The position numbers and the translations under genes are program-made. Of a stretch of 34,732 nucleotides of DNA, positions 17,375 to 26,071 are shown in pieces. The DNA lies in assembly GCA_027858735.1 (NCBI GenBank), contig JAQICC010000325.1, positions 1 through 34,732 on the forward strand, read 5' to 3'. Numbering within the stretch: the first letter of the stretch is position 1; each line of letters starts with the position of its first letter. The notes under the pieces were generated by a model. It was not told the DNA's origin, made no database searches, and was given only the letters and a program-made list of their open reading frames with translations. Source of the DNA: Salinivirgaceae bacterium (GTDB lineage: Bacteria > Bacteroidota > Bacteroidia > Bacteroidales > SZUA-534).

Positions 17375-17451
17375 TTAATTATGTACTAAAGGTTTTAATT
17401 AAAGGTACAATTACAGTATCTCATCAGCTTTAAATGTAGTAAGGACAATTT

Positions 17452-19212
17452 TTATCTTACCTCATAATTCTCAAAAGTTGTGGTGGCAACATTTATACCC
17501 GGTAAAACATAGGAAATATCTATTAGTGGAAATTCAAATGCATTTCCACCCACCCCAAAATTAATATTCAAATCATCAAATGAATCTAATGCAATTCCTG
17601 CCTTCGATTTGTTATTTTCATAATCCTGAAACATCTGACCTATCACATTCCATGTCCAATTATGACCAAAATCAATAAACTCATATGGTTCCCCATTAAT
17701 ATGACCATCCGATAAAAAGAATGGAGTATTACAAAACTGAATTGCATCAATAGGAGGTAAACCAAACTTTTGATCATTCGCATCTCTGTCTATAATCAAA
17801 TTTCTAACAAAATAAATTTGATATTGCTTTGTTTCTTTCCATTCTTCGGGTATTTGCGATTTAAATTGAATTAATGGTAATTGGGTTGCCACATCACCGC
17901 ATGCAATACTTTCATAGCCATCCATTCTTTCATTTACAGGCCAAACATTAATTCTAATACCAGTTGATCCTGGAACACCCCAGGTGCCACCTTCAGTTAG
18001 TAACTCTTCCTTTATCCATTTTTCTTCAAATGAACGATACATGCTTGTTCTAAAATGATAATTGTATACAGCCTTCTCGTTAGAATCAATAAAAAAAGAA
18101 ACTGAATAAATATGCTCAAGTTCTAAATAATCATCAGGAATATCGTATTCAAATACATCAAGTTGATTATTATAGTTTGCGTTCATTGTTATTGAATCGC
18201 TAGATTCAATGTCGGAAAACTTAACATAAAAGGTTTGTTCTGAGAAATATTTAACCAATTCCCTGTCTGAAGGTCTAAAATATCCTTTAGAATACTCATC
18301 AATTAAAAAATTACATTGCCTATATAAAGGATAGGTAACATCAAAATTTTGATTGGTTAAATCTAAATCAATAATCGGCATAGTTGTAAACTCCTTTTCA
18401 ATGGTTTCCACATAATCCTCGCAAAGTATCCAATCGTCAAACATATGTTTAACAAACCAATTAGCATTAACTTTACAGGTATACTTGCTATTTAACTCTA
18501 ATGATCCCTCATAGGTCAGATAAACCAAGCTATCAGTAACAACTTCCGTTAATTGCAACTCCTCTCCATTCTCACGTTTCAACAAATATTCAAGTTCAAA
18601 TTTATACTTGTCATTGTATCCATACCTTGGGTGACTAAAAATTTCATTGGGCTTGTAATCAATTCTAAATTGCGGAACAAAATATATCGTATTATCATAT
18701 TTTGCATCCTTAAATGAACTTAAGGTTTCTAATACTTGAATATTTTGTACATTAATTTGTATCTCTTCTTTTTCAATACCAAAAAACATCTCATCACCAT
18801 TAGTATAATCTGAGCCTTCTTTATCTTTATAATACCATGATGCCCATAGTGTAACCTTTAAAGTACTACCTTTTGTAAATTTATTTTTAGAATAAAGAAA
18901 AGCAGAGTCCTGGTCTTGTATGTTGTAATTCACAAGTATCTGGTTATCATTTTCATGAACTGTAACGCTATCGTAATACAAAAAATAACTTACTGGTTCA
19001 ACACGGCTATACGTCCTCCTTAATTCTTGATTTAAATCTAGAGCAATCTGACTATATTCATACACCCTTTTCGATGCTACATCCAAAATAAAATCATGAA
19101 CTCCTACTTCTATTTTCTGAGCAAAATCATCATCTTCCCATATATATGTTTCGTCCTCTTTACAATTACTAAATACAGTTATTGTGATAAGTACAATCCA
19201 GAAATATTTCAT
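17452..19212 (-). CDS. Lipoprotein of unknown function, paralogue 3 of 3
   Basis: 586 aa. Signal sequence MKYFWIVLITITVFSNC with the lipid-attachment Cys at 17, followed by KEDETY, an acidic export-type stretch. Shared landmarks: YIWEDDDF, YPLYRQCNFLIDEYSKGYF, YHFRTSMYRSFEEKW, FGLPPIDAIQF, and YVLPGINVATTTFENY at the end. It is first in the direction of transcription and has a good promoter at 19248-19277, so it probably leads a three-gene operon. No enzyme, SusD or TonB feature is recognisable. An outer-membrane or surface structural or binding role is a guess from the signal only. Confidence 0.8.
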   Translation of the reverse strand: MKYFWIVLITITVFSNCKEDETYIWEDDDFAQKIEVGVHDFILDVASKRVYEYSQIALDLNQELRRTYSRVEPVSYFLYYDSVTVHENDNQILVNYNIQDQDSAFLYSKNKFTKGSTLKVTLWASWYYKDKEGSDYTNGDEMFFGIEKEEIQINVQNIQVLETLSSFKDAKYDNTIYFVPQFRIDYKPNEIFSHPRYGYNDKYKFELEYLLKRENGEELQLTEVVTDSLVYLTYEGSLELNSKYTCKVNANWFVKHMFDDWILCEDYVETIEKEFTTMPIIDLDLTNQNFDVTYPLYRQCNFLIDEYSKGYFRPSDRELVKYFSEQTFYVKFSDIESSDSITMNANYNNQLDVFEYDIPDDYLELEHIYSVSFFIDSNEKAVYNYHFRTSMYRSFEEKWIKEELLTEGGTWGVPGSTGIRINVWPVNERMDGYESIACGDVATQLPLIQFKSQIPEEWKETKQYQIYFVRNLIIDRDANDQKFGLPPIDAIQFCNTPFFLSDGHINGEPYEFIDFGHNWTWNVIGQMFQDYENNKSKAGIALDSFDDLNINFGVGGNAFEFPLIDISYVLPGINVATTTFENYEVR

Positions 19213-19247
19213 TACTATATCAATTTTGGTTTGGGTTTCAAAAATAG

Positions 19248-19277
19248 CAAATATATAGGTCTTGGCAAATCAGACAA
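19248..19277 (-). promoter_or_regulatory. Promoter of the lipoprotein cluster
   Basis: On the minus strand TTG at 19277-19275, a 19-bp spacer and TATATTTG at 19255-19248, a full match to the -7 element. The predicted start is about 30 bases before the paralogue 3 ATG. Confidence 0.55.
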
Positions 19278-19290
19278 GCAAGTTATGACA

Positions 19291-19373
19291 CAAGCTTAGT
19301 ATGACCATTTTTAAAACGGTGAGTATTACTATATACTTTGCATTATAGAAAGGGGAAACAGTAATTTAGGAAA
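19291..19373 (+). pseudogene. Relic of an AraC-family gene 3' end (copy 1)
   Basis: DNA aligns with the last ~80 bp of the intact araC gene (to about 13640). The final stretch is strongest: tttgcattatagaaag here against tttgcagtatagaaag there, continuing through the stop codon into the 3' flank. With one 1-base shift it would encode ...LHYRKGKQ-stop, matching PLQYRKRKQ-stop. Upstream parts are degraded by indels and stops. Confidence 0.6.
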
Positions 19374-19514
19374 ACGCACAGCCTTGCACTTTTAATTCAC
19401 TTTAAAGTTAGAACATGCTTTTAAGTTCTTGCACTAGGTTTATCCCGAATTTACAAACATACACTATTATGTACTTTTATGTAAGATTGCACATATGTAA
19501 ATTACTTGGTAAAT

Positions 19515-19573
19515 GTTTTAAAAAACGAAAAGTGTTGTTACTTCCTTTGCCGTATAGGAAAGGTTACTAATAC
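19515..19573 (+). pseudogene. Second relic of an AraC 3' end (copy 2)
   Basis: cctttgccgtataggaaag at about 19552-19570 matches the intact araC cctttgcagtatagaaag region at 17 of 19 positions and reads PLPYRKGY-stop in frame, after a KK-containing stretch. Upstream similarity fades quickly. It may be a duplicated araC fragment or an att-like repeat. Confidence 0.45.
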
Positions 19574-19576
19574 TGA

Positions 19577-19636
19577 ACCACCGGCTTCCAAGCAGTATAT
19601 TAAATAGTTTTTTAATACGGTCTGGAAAACGGCGGT
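19577..19636. repeat. Large imperfect hairpin upstream of ilvC
   Basis: The arms at 19577-19604 and 19611-19636 match at about 20 of 26 positions, with a 6-base loop. It lies between the second AraC relic and the ilvC promoter. It could be an old terminator or the end of an inserted element. The remaining DNA of the gap 19213-19788 shows no gene. Confidence 0.5.
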
Positions 19637-19707
19637 AAATTCAACCCATGAAAAGTACCTAAATCACCACCATTTACATCAACAATAATTATTGCATTAG
19701 TATTTAC

Positions 19708-19738
19708 TTTGTATCATGCAGTTATCTCATTACATTTG
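19708..19738 (+). promoter_or_regulatory. Consensus promoter of ilvC
   Basis: TTTG at 19708-19711, exactly 19 bp, then TACATTTG at 19731-19738: a perfect fit to the Bacteroidota promoter. The start would be about 19745, giving a short leader of about 45 bases with no leader ORF or terminator. Confidence 0.8.
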
Positions 19739-19788
19739 CGCTGTAAGAACATTGTAAACTAGTAATAACATTAAATACATATTGTAAA

Positions 19789-21264
19789 ATGGCAAATTAT
19801 TTTAATTCACTTCCATTACGTCTTCAGTTAGAAGAGTTAGGAAAATGCGATTTCATGGATGAATCAGAATTCGCTGACGGAGTACAAAAACTTACAGGTA
19901 AAAAAATCGTTATTCTTGGTTGTGGAGCTCAAGGGCTTGCTCAAGGTTTAAACATGCGCGATAGCGGTCTTGACATATCTTACGCAATTCGCCAAGAGGA
20001 AATTGACGAGAAACAAGTTTCATATACCAATGCTATTGAAAACAATTTTGAAGTAGGTACTTTCGAAGCTATGATTCCTCAAGCAGATTTAGTTTTAAAC
20101 CTTACTCCCGATAAATATCATACTCCTGTAGTATCAAAAACAGTTCCTTTAATGAAAAAAGGTGCTTGTCTTTCTTACTCACACGGTTTTAACATTGTTG
20201 AAGAAGGAATGCAAATTCGTGAAGACATTACGGTTATCATGGTTGCTCCGAAGTCTCCAGCTTCTGAGGTTCGTGCTGAATACTTGCGCGGATTTGGTGT
20301 ACCTACCCTAATTGCTGTTCACCGCGAAAACGACCCTAATGGCGACGGATTAGAAATTGCTAAAGCATATTGCGTTGGAACTGGTGGTCATAAAGCCGGC
20401 GTTTTACTATCAAGCTATGTTGCTGAAGTAAAATCGGATCTTATGGGTGAGCAAACCATTCTTTGTGGTGTATTGCAAACAGGTTCAATTCTTAGCTTTA
20501 ACAAAATGGTTGAAAAAGGAATTGACAAAGGTTATGCTTCGAAATTAATTCAATACGGTTGGGAAGTTATTACTGAAGCATTAAAACTTGGTGGTATTAC
20601 CAACATGATGGATCGTTTATCGAATCCTGCAAAAGTTAAAGCTTTTGAATTAGCCGAAGAATTAAAATCAATTATGCGCCCATTGTTCGAAAAGCATATG
20701 GACGACATTATAGACGGAACTTTCTCATCAACTATGATGGAAGACTGGGCTAATAGCGATAAGAATCTTTTAGCTTGGAGAGCTGCAACAGGCGAAACTG
20801 ATTTTGAAAAAACGCCGGCCAGAGATGTTGAAATTTCAGAACAAGAATACTTCGATAATGGTGTTTTATTAGTTGCTTTTGTTAAGTCGGGTGTTGAGTT
20901 AGCATTTGAAGTAATGACAGAAAGTGGAATTAAAGAAGAATCGGCTTACTACGAATCGCTTCACGAAACTCCACTTATTGCTAACACTATTGCTAAGAAA
21001 AAACTATTTGAAATGAATCGTGTAATTTCTGATACTGCTGAGTACGGATGTTACTTGTTCGACCATGCTTGCAAGCCTTTATTGGCTGATTTTATGTCCA
21101 ACATTGACACCAATGTTATTGGTAAAAACTATAATGAAGGTATAGGAGCCGGCGTTGATAACAAATTATTAATTGCTATAAACGACGAAATTCGCAATCA
21201 CTCTGTTGAATACATTGGTGAAGAATTACGTTCTGCAATGACTTCAATGGAATCAATCCTCTAA
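19789..21264 (+). CDS. ilvC: Ketol-acid reductoisomerase (class II, long form)
   Basis: NADPH- and Mg-dependent isomeroreductase converting acetolactate and acetohydroxybutyrate to the dihydroxy acids that IlvD uses. The Rossmann motif GCGAQG is at 44-49, with the cofactor-specificity loop after YAIRQ. The 491-aa length with two C-terminal knotted domains is the E. coli-like class II form ([20 protein letters not shown], then a repeat of the domain after about residue 350). It is separated from ilvDBN by 8.9 kb and on the opposite strand, so it has its own promoter and terminator. Many Bacteroidota keep ilvC next to ilvDBN, so the accessory region between them may be a later insertion or rearrangement. 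Confidence 0.97.
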   Translation: MANYFNSLPLRLQLEELGKCDFMDESEFADGVQKLTGKKIVILGCGAQGLAQGLNMRDSGLDISYAIRQEEIDEKQVSYTNAIENNFEVGTFEAMIPQADLVLNLTPDKYHTPVVSKTVPLMKKGACLSYSHGFNIVEEGMQIREDITVIMVAPKSPASEVRAEYLRGFGVPTLIAVHRENDPNGDGLEIAKAYCVGTGGHKAGVLLSSYVAEVKSDLMGEQTILCGVLQTGSILSFNKMVEKGIDKGYASKLIQYGWEVITEALKLGGITNMMDRLSNPAKVKAFELAEELKSIMRPLFEKHMDDIIDGTFSSTMMEDWANSDKNLLAWRAATGETDFEKTPARDVEISEQEYFDNGVLLVAFVKSGVELAFEVMTESGIKEESAYYESLHETPLIANTIAKKKLFEMNRVISDTAEYGCYLFDHACKPLLADFMSNIDTNVIGKNYNEGIGAGVDNKLLIAINDEIRNHSVEYIGEELRSAMTSMESIL

Positions 21265-21287
21265 TATTTTTAATAAAAAATATATTT

Positions 21288-21318
21288 AAAGCCACTACCA
21301 ATCGGGAGTGGCTTTTTT
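21288..21318 (+). terminator. Intrinsic terminator after ilvC
   Basis: aaagccact pairs with agtggcttt, with an inner cc/gg, around a short loop, followed by a run of T's. It lies 24 bp after the ilvC stop. Confidence 0.85.
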
Positions 21319-21496
21319 AAATTTATACATTCTACCTTTAAAAAGGCTTAGTTTTACCTACAGCTTTTGTTATTAACCTAAGTTCTATATAAAATACCCA
21401 TCTCTCAAATCGCCGTGCAAAAATCCACCTTCACCGAATAAACTTTGCTTGTTTTTATTGTATTTGCTTGTTTTGCACATCTATAAAATTACAATT

Positions 21497-22648
21497 ATGA
21501 AATATTTGGTATTCATTATTTTCTTTACAGTCTTCCTTGGTATTTTCTTTTTAGGATCGTGGTATGTTTACAACAGAGGAGCTCAAGCATTATCTGAAAC
21601 TCAATACGGTACAGTCTTTAAATGGGTATTCTGGATTCTATCCTTTTCATTTATTTTAGGCCAATTTTTAGAACGCGGAACTCCAAATGCTCTTAGCAGT
21701 GTAATAACATACATAGGCTCTTTTTGGCTTGTTATTCTTTGGTACCTTTTTTTATTTGTTGTGGCCATTGATATTGTTCGCCTAACCAATGGTTGGTGGC
21801 AGTACATTCCTCATAATTTGCTAAGTGGCATATTAAAAGGCCCAAATGTTTTCGTTGCTGTAATGTCCGCTACATTATTATTGGTTTTTGCAGGGCATAT
21901 AAATGCCTTAAATGCAAGAATTATAAATGTCGATTTGGATATTGACAAACCTGGAAATGGTAAAAAGGAATTGAAAGTGGCACTGGTTACCGATATTCAT
22001 ATGGGACATATTATAGGTAACAAAAGAGTATCAAAGCTAATTGATCAATTAAATAAACAAAGTCCTGATTTGGTTCTTTTTGGTGGCGATTTAGTCGATC
22101 ACAATCCACTACCTGTTATTAAAGAAAATATGGGAGAACATTTTGATCGTTTGAACCCACCTTTAGGAAAGTTTGCAGTAACAGGAAACCATGAATATAT
22201 TGGTAAGCCAGATATTAGTATCGATTACCTGTCAAAATTCGGAATTCAATACATACGCGATACCATTGTTAATGTAAACGACGTACTTTATATTATAGGT
22301 CGTGAAGACCGCGAAATGCCAAGATTTAATGGTAAAAACCGACAGAATGTGAGTAAGCTGGTAAATGGTGAGGCTGAAAATAAACTTGTAATTCTTATGG
22401 ATCACCAGCCTGTAGAATACAATTCAGTAGCCAAAGCCGGTATTGATTTAATGGTTTCTGGTCATACCCATAAAGGTCAATTCTGGCCATTCGGAATGAT
22501 TACCAAACGTGTTTTTGAACTTGATTGGGGTTTAAAGAAAAAAGGGAATACCCATTTTTATGTGTCATCGGGTTACGGAACATGGGGACCTCCGGTGAGA
22601 ATTGGAAGTAGACCAGAAATTGTAATTTTTAATATTAAATTGAACTAA
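21497..22648 (+). CDS. Membrane-anchored calcineurin-like metallophosphoesterase
   Basis: 383 aa from the ATG at 21497. A frame extended to 21449 begins with TTG in the likely promoter region and is rejected. The N-terminal third has about four membrane helices (3-23, 43-58, 67-92, 117-137), followed by a metallophosphoesterase domain. Its dimetal motifs are complete: DIH at 166-168, GDLVD at 197-201, GNHE at 230-233, DHQP at 302-305 and GHTH at 322-325. This is the YkuE/YaeI-like arrangement; some relatives hydrolyse lipid-linked pyrophosphates such as UDP-diacylglucosamine. The substrate here is not known. It is probably monocistronic, as the TetR gene follows after 246 bp with its own regulatory region. 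Confidence 0.9.
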   Translation: MKYLVFIIFFTVFLGIFFLGSWYVYNRGAQALSETQYGTVFKWVFWILSFSFILGQFLERGTPNALSSVITYIGSFWLVILWYLFLFVVAIDIVRLTNGWWQYIPHNLLSGILKGPNVFVAVMSATLLLVFAGHINALNARIINVDLDIDKPGNGKKELKVALVTDIHMGHIIGNKRVSKLIDQLNKQSPDLVLFGGDLVDHNPLPVIKENMGEHFDRLNPPLGKFAVTGNHEYIGKPDISIDYLSKFGIQYIRDTIVNVNDVLYIIGREDREMPRFNGKNRQNVSKLVNGEAENKLVILMDHQPVEYNSVAKAGIDLMVSGHTHKGQFWPFGMITKRVFELDWGLKKKGNTHFYVSSGYGTWGPPVRIGSRPEIVIFNIKLN

Positions 22649-22702
22649 ATATCGGCTTACATTTAGGTTAGTAAAAAAATGCAACAAAGCACAGTCCAAT
22701 AT

Positions 22703-22744
22703 CGTTTTTGTGAATTTCACCGAGCCGTTTTTACAATTCACCGA
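22703..22744. repeat. Direct repeat with palindrome GTGAA-T-TTCAC
   Basis: Two similar units, cgtttttgtgaatttcaccga (about 22703-22723) and cgtttttacaattcaccga (22726-22744). The first contains the odd palindrome GTGAA-T-TTCAC at 22710-22720. They lie about 150 bp upstream of the TetR gene. Regulatory binding is possible but unproven. Confidence 0.35.
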
Positions 22745-22830
22745 TTTTTTTTCGGCCAATTATAAAGTAATATATACTTTCGCATCGGTTTATTATGACT
22801 TCTTTTAATAAATAGAGTCAAAACATAAAA

Positions 22831-22856
22831 CTTTTAGCGGTAAATATCGTTAAAAG
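22831..22856. promoter_or_regulatory. 26-bp imperfect palindrome, likely TetR operator
   Basis: cttttagcggta and tatcgttaaaag are inverted repeats matching at 10 of 12 positions around AA. It ends 38 bp before the TetR ATG. Size, symmetry and place fit an autoregulatory TetR-family operator for the efflux operon. Confidence 0.55.
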
Positions 22857-22894
22857 TGAAACTATAAAAACTTTAAAAGTATTGAAAGTTTACA

Positions 22895-23518
22895 ATGATT
22901 GAAAGGAAACATATAATTGAAAAGTCGGCGCAACTTTTTAGATCATCGGGTATTAGAACCAATACCATGGATGATATTGCATGCGCTGTTGGCATTTCAA
23001 AAAAAACACTTTATCAACATGTTGCCGACAAAAATGAATTAATTACTGAAGTAATTGCCTCTGAATTTGTTGTAATTAAAAGCTCTATTGATCATATATT
23101 ATTGTCATCGGCCAACAGCATTGAGGCACTTTTGCGTTTTAATGCATTTATTGTGCGCTTTTTAAACACAATAAATCCTGTTGCAATTACCGATTTACAT
23201 AAGCTTTATCAAGCAATTCATAATGAATGGAAAGATAAATTCCAGAAACTATTTTCAGATGCCATTAAGAATAGCATTGTTAATGGTAAAAAATCAGGAA
23301 TTTTTAGAGACGATATAAACGAAGAATTAATTACGCAACTACATACCGAGAAAATTGATCAGTTTCATGAAACTGATGGATATAAGAATTCATACGCAGA
23401 AAGAGTTGAAGTAATTAAAGAAATGGCGACTTACTATATACGAGGTTTGGTAACCAAACAAGGCGAAACAATACTAAATAAACATTTAACCGACTTTAAT
23501 AAATACTTAAAAGAATAA
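22895..23518 (+). CDS. TetR-family transcriptional regulator of the efflux operon
   Basis: 207 aa. The N-terminal helix-turn-helix covers about residues 5-50, with the family pattern AQLFRSSGIRTNTMDDIA followed by VGISKKTLYQHVADKNEL. The C-terminal ligand-binding and dimerisation domain is helical and unspecific, as is normal for the family. The stop codon is only 2 bp from the TolC start, so the regulator is the first gene of the operon it probably represses through the palindrome at 22831-22856. The ligand is unknown. Confidence 0.92.
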   Translation: MIERKHIIEKSAQLFRSSGIRTNTMDDIACAVGISKKTLYQHVADKNELITEVIASEFVVIKSSIDHILLSSANSIEALLRFNAFIVRFLNTINPVAITDLHKLYQAIHNEWKDKFQKLFSDAIKNSIVNGKKSGIFRDDINEELITQLHTEKIDQFHETDGYKNSYAERVEVIKEMATYYIRGLVTKQGETILNKHLTDFNKYLKE

Positions 23519-23520
23519 CC

Positions 23521-24906
23521 ATGATGAACAGATTAAAACAAATAGCACTAATGCTAATACTTGGGCTGTTCGGCGGGCAAGTTTTTGCCCAAAACGACAC
23601 AATATACAAATTCACATTGCAGCAAGCTCAAGAATTTGCTATTGACAACTTTTTTGTAAGTAAAAATGCCAAGTTAGATATTAAATCGGCACAAAAGAAA
23701 ATTTGGGAAACTACAGCCATTGGCTTGCCTCAAATTAGTGGAGGAATTGATTACACTTATATGCCCGAAATTCCGGAGGTTAATTTTCCTCAAACAATAA
23801 TGGGGGCAAATAAAGGAGATAATGAACCTATTTATGGTGGGGATTTTAGAAACCCTGATTTTTATAGCATGGTTCCTGGAGAACCAATTACCATGGGTGT
23901 AACCAACAATGTATCATACAACATAATGCTTACACAGCTTATTTTTAGTGGTGAGTACATTATAGGTTTGCAGGCTACTAGAGCATATAAAGCATTTGCT
24001 CAAGAAAATTACAATAAGGTAAAGATAGATATTCGTGAAGGAATTGCTGGATCATATTATGCCATTCTAATTTTGAACGAAAACAAGATCGTGCTTAAAG
24101 AAACACTTGAAAATTTAAAATTAAATTATGAGCACACAGTTAAATATTACGAGCAAGGATTAGTAGAAGATACTGATGTTGATCAACTGAATTTGACTGT
24201 TAAGCGAACCGAAAATACATTAAGAACAATTGAAAATCAAATTCAGTATTTATCAAATCTATTTAAATATCAGATTGGAATTGAAGCGAATGTTGAAGTT
24301 GAGTTAGTTGAGAAGCTTGAAGATATGTTAGAAACCAACATTATTGAACCTGTCAGTTACCAATTTAACCTTGAGGAAAATATTGATTACAAAATGTTAA
24401 GTACTCAAGAAGATTTGCAGTCTTTAAGTTTAAACCGTGAGAAATCAATGTTTCTGCCAACACTTTCAGGGTTCTACCAATACAAAGACCAATTTGAAAC
24501 ACCCGATTTTAACACCAATATTCGCCATATTGTGGGTATAAGCTTATCGGTTCCAATTATTTCAAGTGGAATGCGTATTGCAAAAGTTGGACAGGCAAAA
24601 ATTGAGCTCGATAAAGCTCAAAACATGAAGGACCAAGAAGCAGAGCGAATTAAGATAACTGCCAATCAAGCATTATCAGATTATGGGACTGCACTTCAAA
24701 ACTACTATAACGAACGTGAGAATTTCGAGCTTTCCGAAAAAGTATTGAATAAGGCTACAATTCGTTTTAGAGAAGGTGTTGTTTCATCATTAGAATTATC
24801 AATTTTTAACAATCAATACTTACAATCGCAATTAACGTATGCTACTGCAATACAAGAACTGTTAACAGCAAAAATTGCTCTTGATAAAGCATATAATAAA
24901 CTTTAG
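23521..24906 (+). CDS. TolC-family outer-membrane efflux protein
   Basis: 461 aa. Signal peptide about 1-23 ending QVFAQ. It contains the two long helical repeats of outer-membrane efflux channels: the first with TLQQAQEFAIDNFFVSKNAKLDIKSA-type sequence near 32-57, and the second ending in NNQYLQSQLTYATAIQELLTAKIALDKAYNKL-type sequence at the C-terminus. It provides the outer-membrane exit duct for the RND pump. A second ATG one codon later is possible. It is 26 bp upstream of the adaptor gene, in the same operon. Confidence 0.93.
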   Translation: MMNRLKQIALMLILGLFGGQVFAQNDTIYKFTLQQAQEFAIDNFFVSKNAKLDIKSAQKKIWETTAIGLPQISGGIDYTYMPEIPEVNFPQTIMGANKGDNEPIYGGDFRNPDFYSMVPGEPITMGVTNNVSYNIMLTQLIFSGEYIIGLQATRAYKAFAQENYNKVKIDIREGIAGSYYAILILNENKIVLKETLENLKLNYEHTVKYYEQGLVEDTDVDQLNLTVKRTENTLRTIENQIQYLSNLFKYQIGIEANVEVELVEKLEDMLETNIIEPVSYQFNLEENIDYKMLSTQEDLQSLSLNREKSMFLPTLSGFYQYKDQFETPDFNTNIRHIVGISLSVPIISSGMRIAKVGQAKIELDKAQNMKDQEAERIKITANQALSDYGTALQNYYNERENFELSEKVLNKATIRFREGVVSSLELSIFNNQYLQSQLTYATAIQELLTAKIALDKAYNKL

Positions 24907-24932
24907 TAAAAAAACCCAAAACAGATATAAAA

Positions 24933-26051
24933 ATGAAAACACTTGTAAAAATATTACCCATAGTTCTTTTGCTAGCATCTTGTGGTCGTTCAGGCGATGA
25001 AGCTATAAAAAAGCAGATTCTACAAAAGAAACAGCAAATAATAAATATTGAACAACAAATAGCTGGGTTAGAAAAAAAATTAACAGATACCGTTCATAAA
25101 TCAAATAATATTCCCGTATCGGTAAAAGAAATGTTAGGCGAAGAGTTTAACCATTACTTTTTGATTTACGGTAATGTTGAAGCCGATAAATATGGAATGA
25201 TTTCGCCAGAAATGAATGGCAAAATAAAAGATATATTGGTTAAAGAAGGTCAGGTGGTTGAAAAGGGAACTTTACTGCTTACTTTAAATACCGAAGCTAT
25301 TGAAAATCAGATTAAGGGAATAAAATCTGGTTTGGAAATGGCTACCACATCCTATGAAAAGCAAAAAACATTATGGGATCAAAAAATTGGTTCTGAAATG
25401 CAATACCTTCAGGCTAAATCGGCCAAAGAAGGATTAGAAGCCCAACTTGATGCTTTACAATCTCAGATGAGAATGTCGCAACTTCGTGCGCCTTATGCCG
25501 GAACAGTAAATAAAATTTACCATAAAAAAGGTGAAATGGCAGGCCCCGGTATGCCTGTAATTGAGTTTGTTAATTTGAGTAAAATGACCATTAAAGCAAA
25601 TGTTTCTGAAAAATACATTGGAAAGGTTATTAAAGGACAAAAAGTCAATCTTTACTTTTCATCGTTACCTAATTTTATTGAAGAAACAAGCATTGTAAGG
25701 GTATCGAAAGTTATTAACCCAAAAAGCAGAACTTTTGAAATAGAGCTTAATATTGATAACCCAAAAGAAATTATTAAACCTAATATGGTTTCTACCATTC
25801 AAATAAACGATTTTACATCTGATAATGCTTTTGTGGTTCCATCCTTAGTAATTCGCAAAGATATTTCCGGTAATTATGTATATGTGGTTAAAAATAAAAG
25901 CAACGAACAATTAGTTGCAAAAAAATACATTACAACGGGTCTTTCATACCAAGAAAAAACAGTTGTAGCCACTGGCCTTGATAAAGGTGACAAAGTAATT
26001 GTTAAAGGATTTAACATGGTAAGTACCGGTATTCCAGTTGATATAAAATAA
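24933..26051 (+). CDS. RND efflux periplasmic adaptor (membrane fusion) lipoprotein
   Basis: 372 aa. Lipoprotein signal with lipobox LLASC (Cys17). Residues about 22-55 form an extra N-terminal coiled coil rich in K and Q. The biotinyl-lipoyl-like half follows (MNGKIKDILVKEGQVVEKGTL, near 93-113), then the alpha hairpin to about 180 with LRAPYAGTV at its end, then the beta-barrel and membrane-proximal domain ending GFNMVSTGIPVDIK. It bridges the pump and TolC. The pump gene starts 20 bp downstream. Confidence 0.94.
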   Translation: MKTLVKILPIVLLLASCGRSGDEAIKKQILQKKQQIINIEQQIAGLEKKLTDTVHKSNNIPVSVKEMLGEEFNHYFLIYGNVEADKYGMISPEMNGKIKDILVKEGQVVEKGTLLLTLNTEAIENQIKGIKSGLEMATTSYEKQKTLWDQKIGSEMQYLQAKSAKEGLEAQLDALQSQMRMSQLRAPYAGTVNKIYHKKGEMAGPGMPVIEFVNLSKMTIKANVSEKYIGKVIKGQKVNLYFSSLPNFIEETSIVRVSKVINPKSRTFEIELNIDNPKEIIKPNMVSTIQINDFTSDNAFVVPSLVIRKDISGNYVYVVKNKSNEQLVAKKYITTGLSYQEKTVVATGLDKGDKVIVKGFNMVSTGIPVDIK

Positions 26052-26071
26052 CTTTTTGATACTTTCTTAAA

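Noticed and set aside
21449-21496. Upstream TTG extension of the metallophosphoesterase
   Set aside because: Lies in the probable promoter region; the ATG at 21497 begins a typical membrane segment.
22703-22744. CRISPR-like repeat
   Set aside because: Only two imperfect units of about 20 bp with a 2-bp gap; no array and no cas genes in the window.
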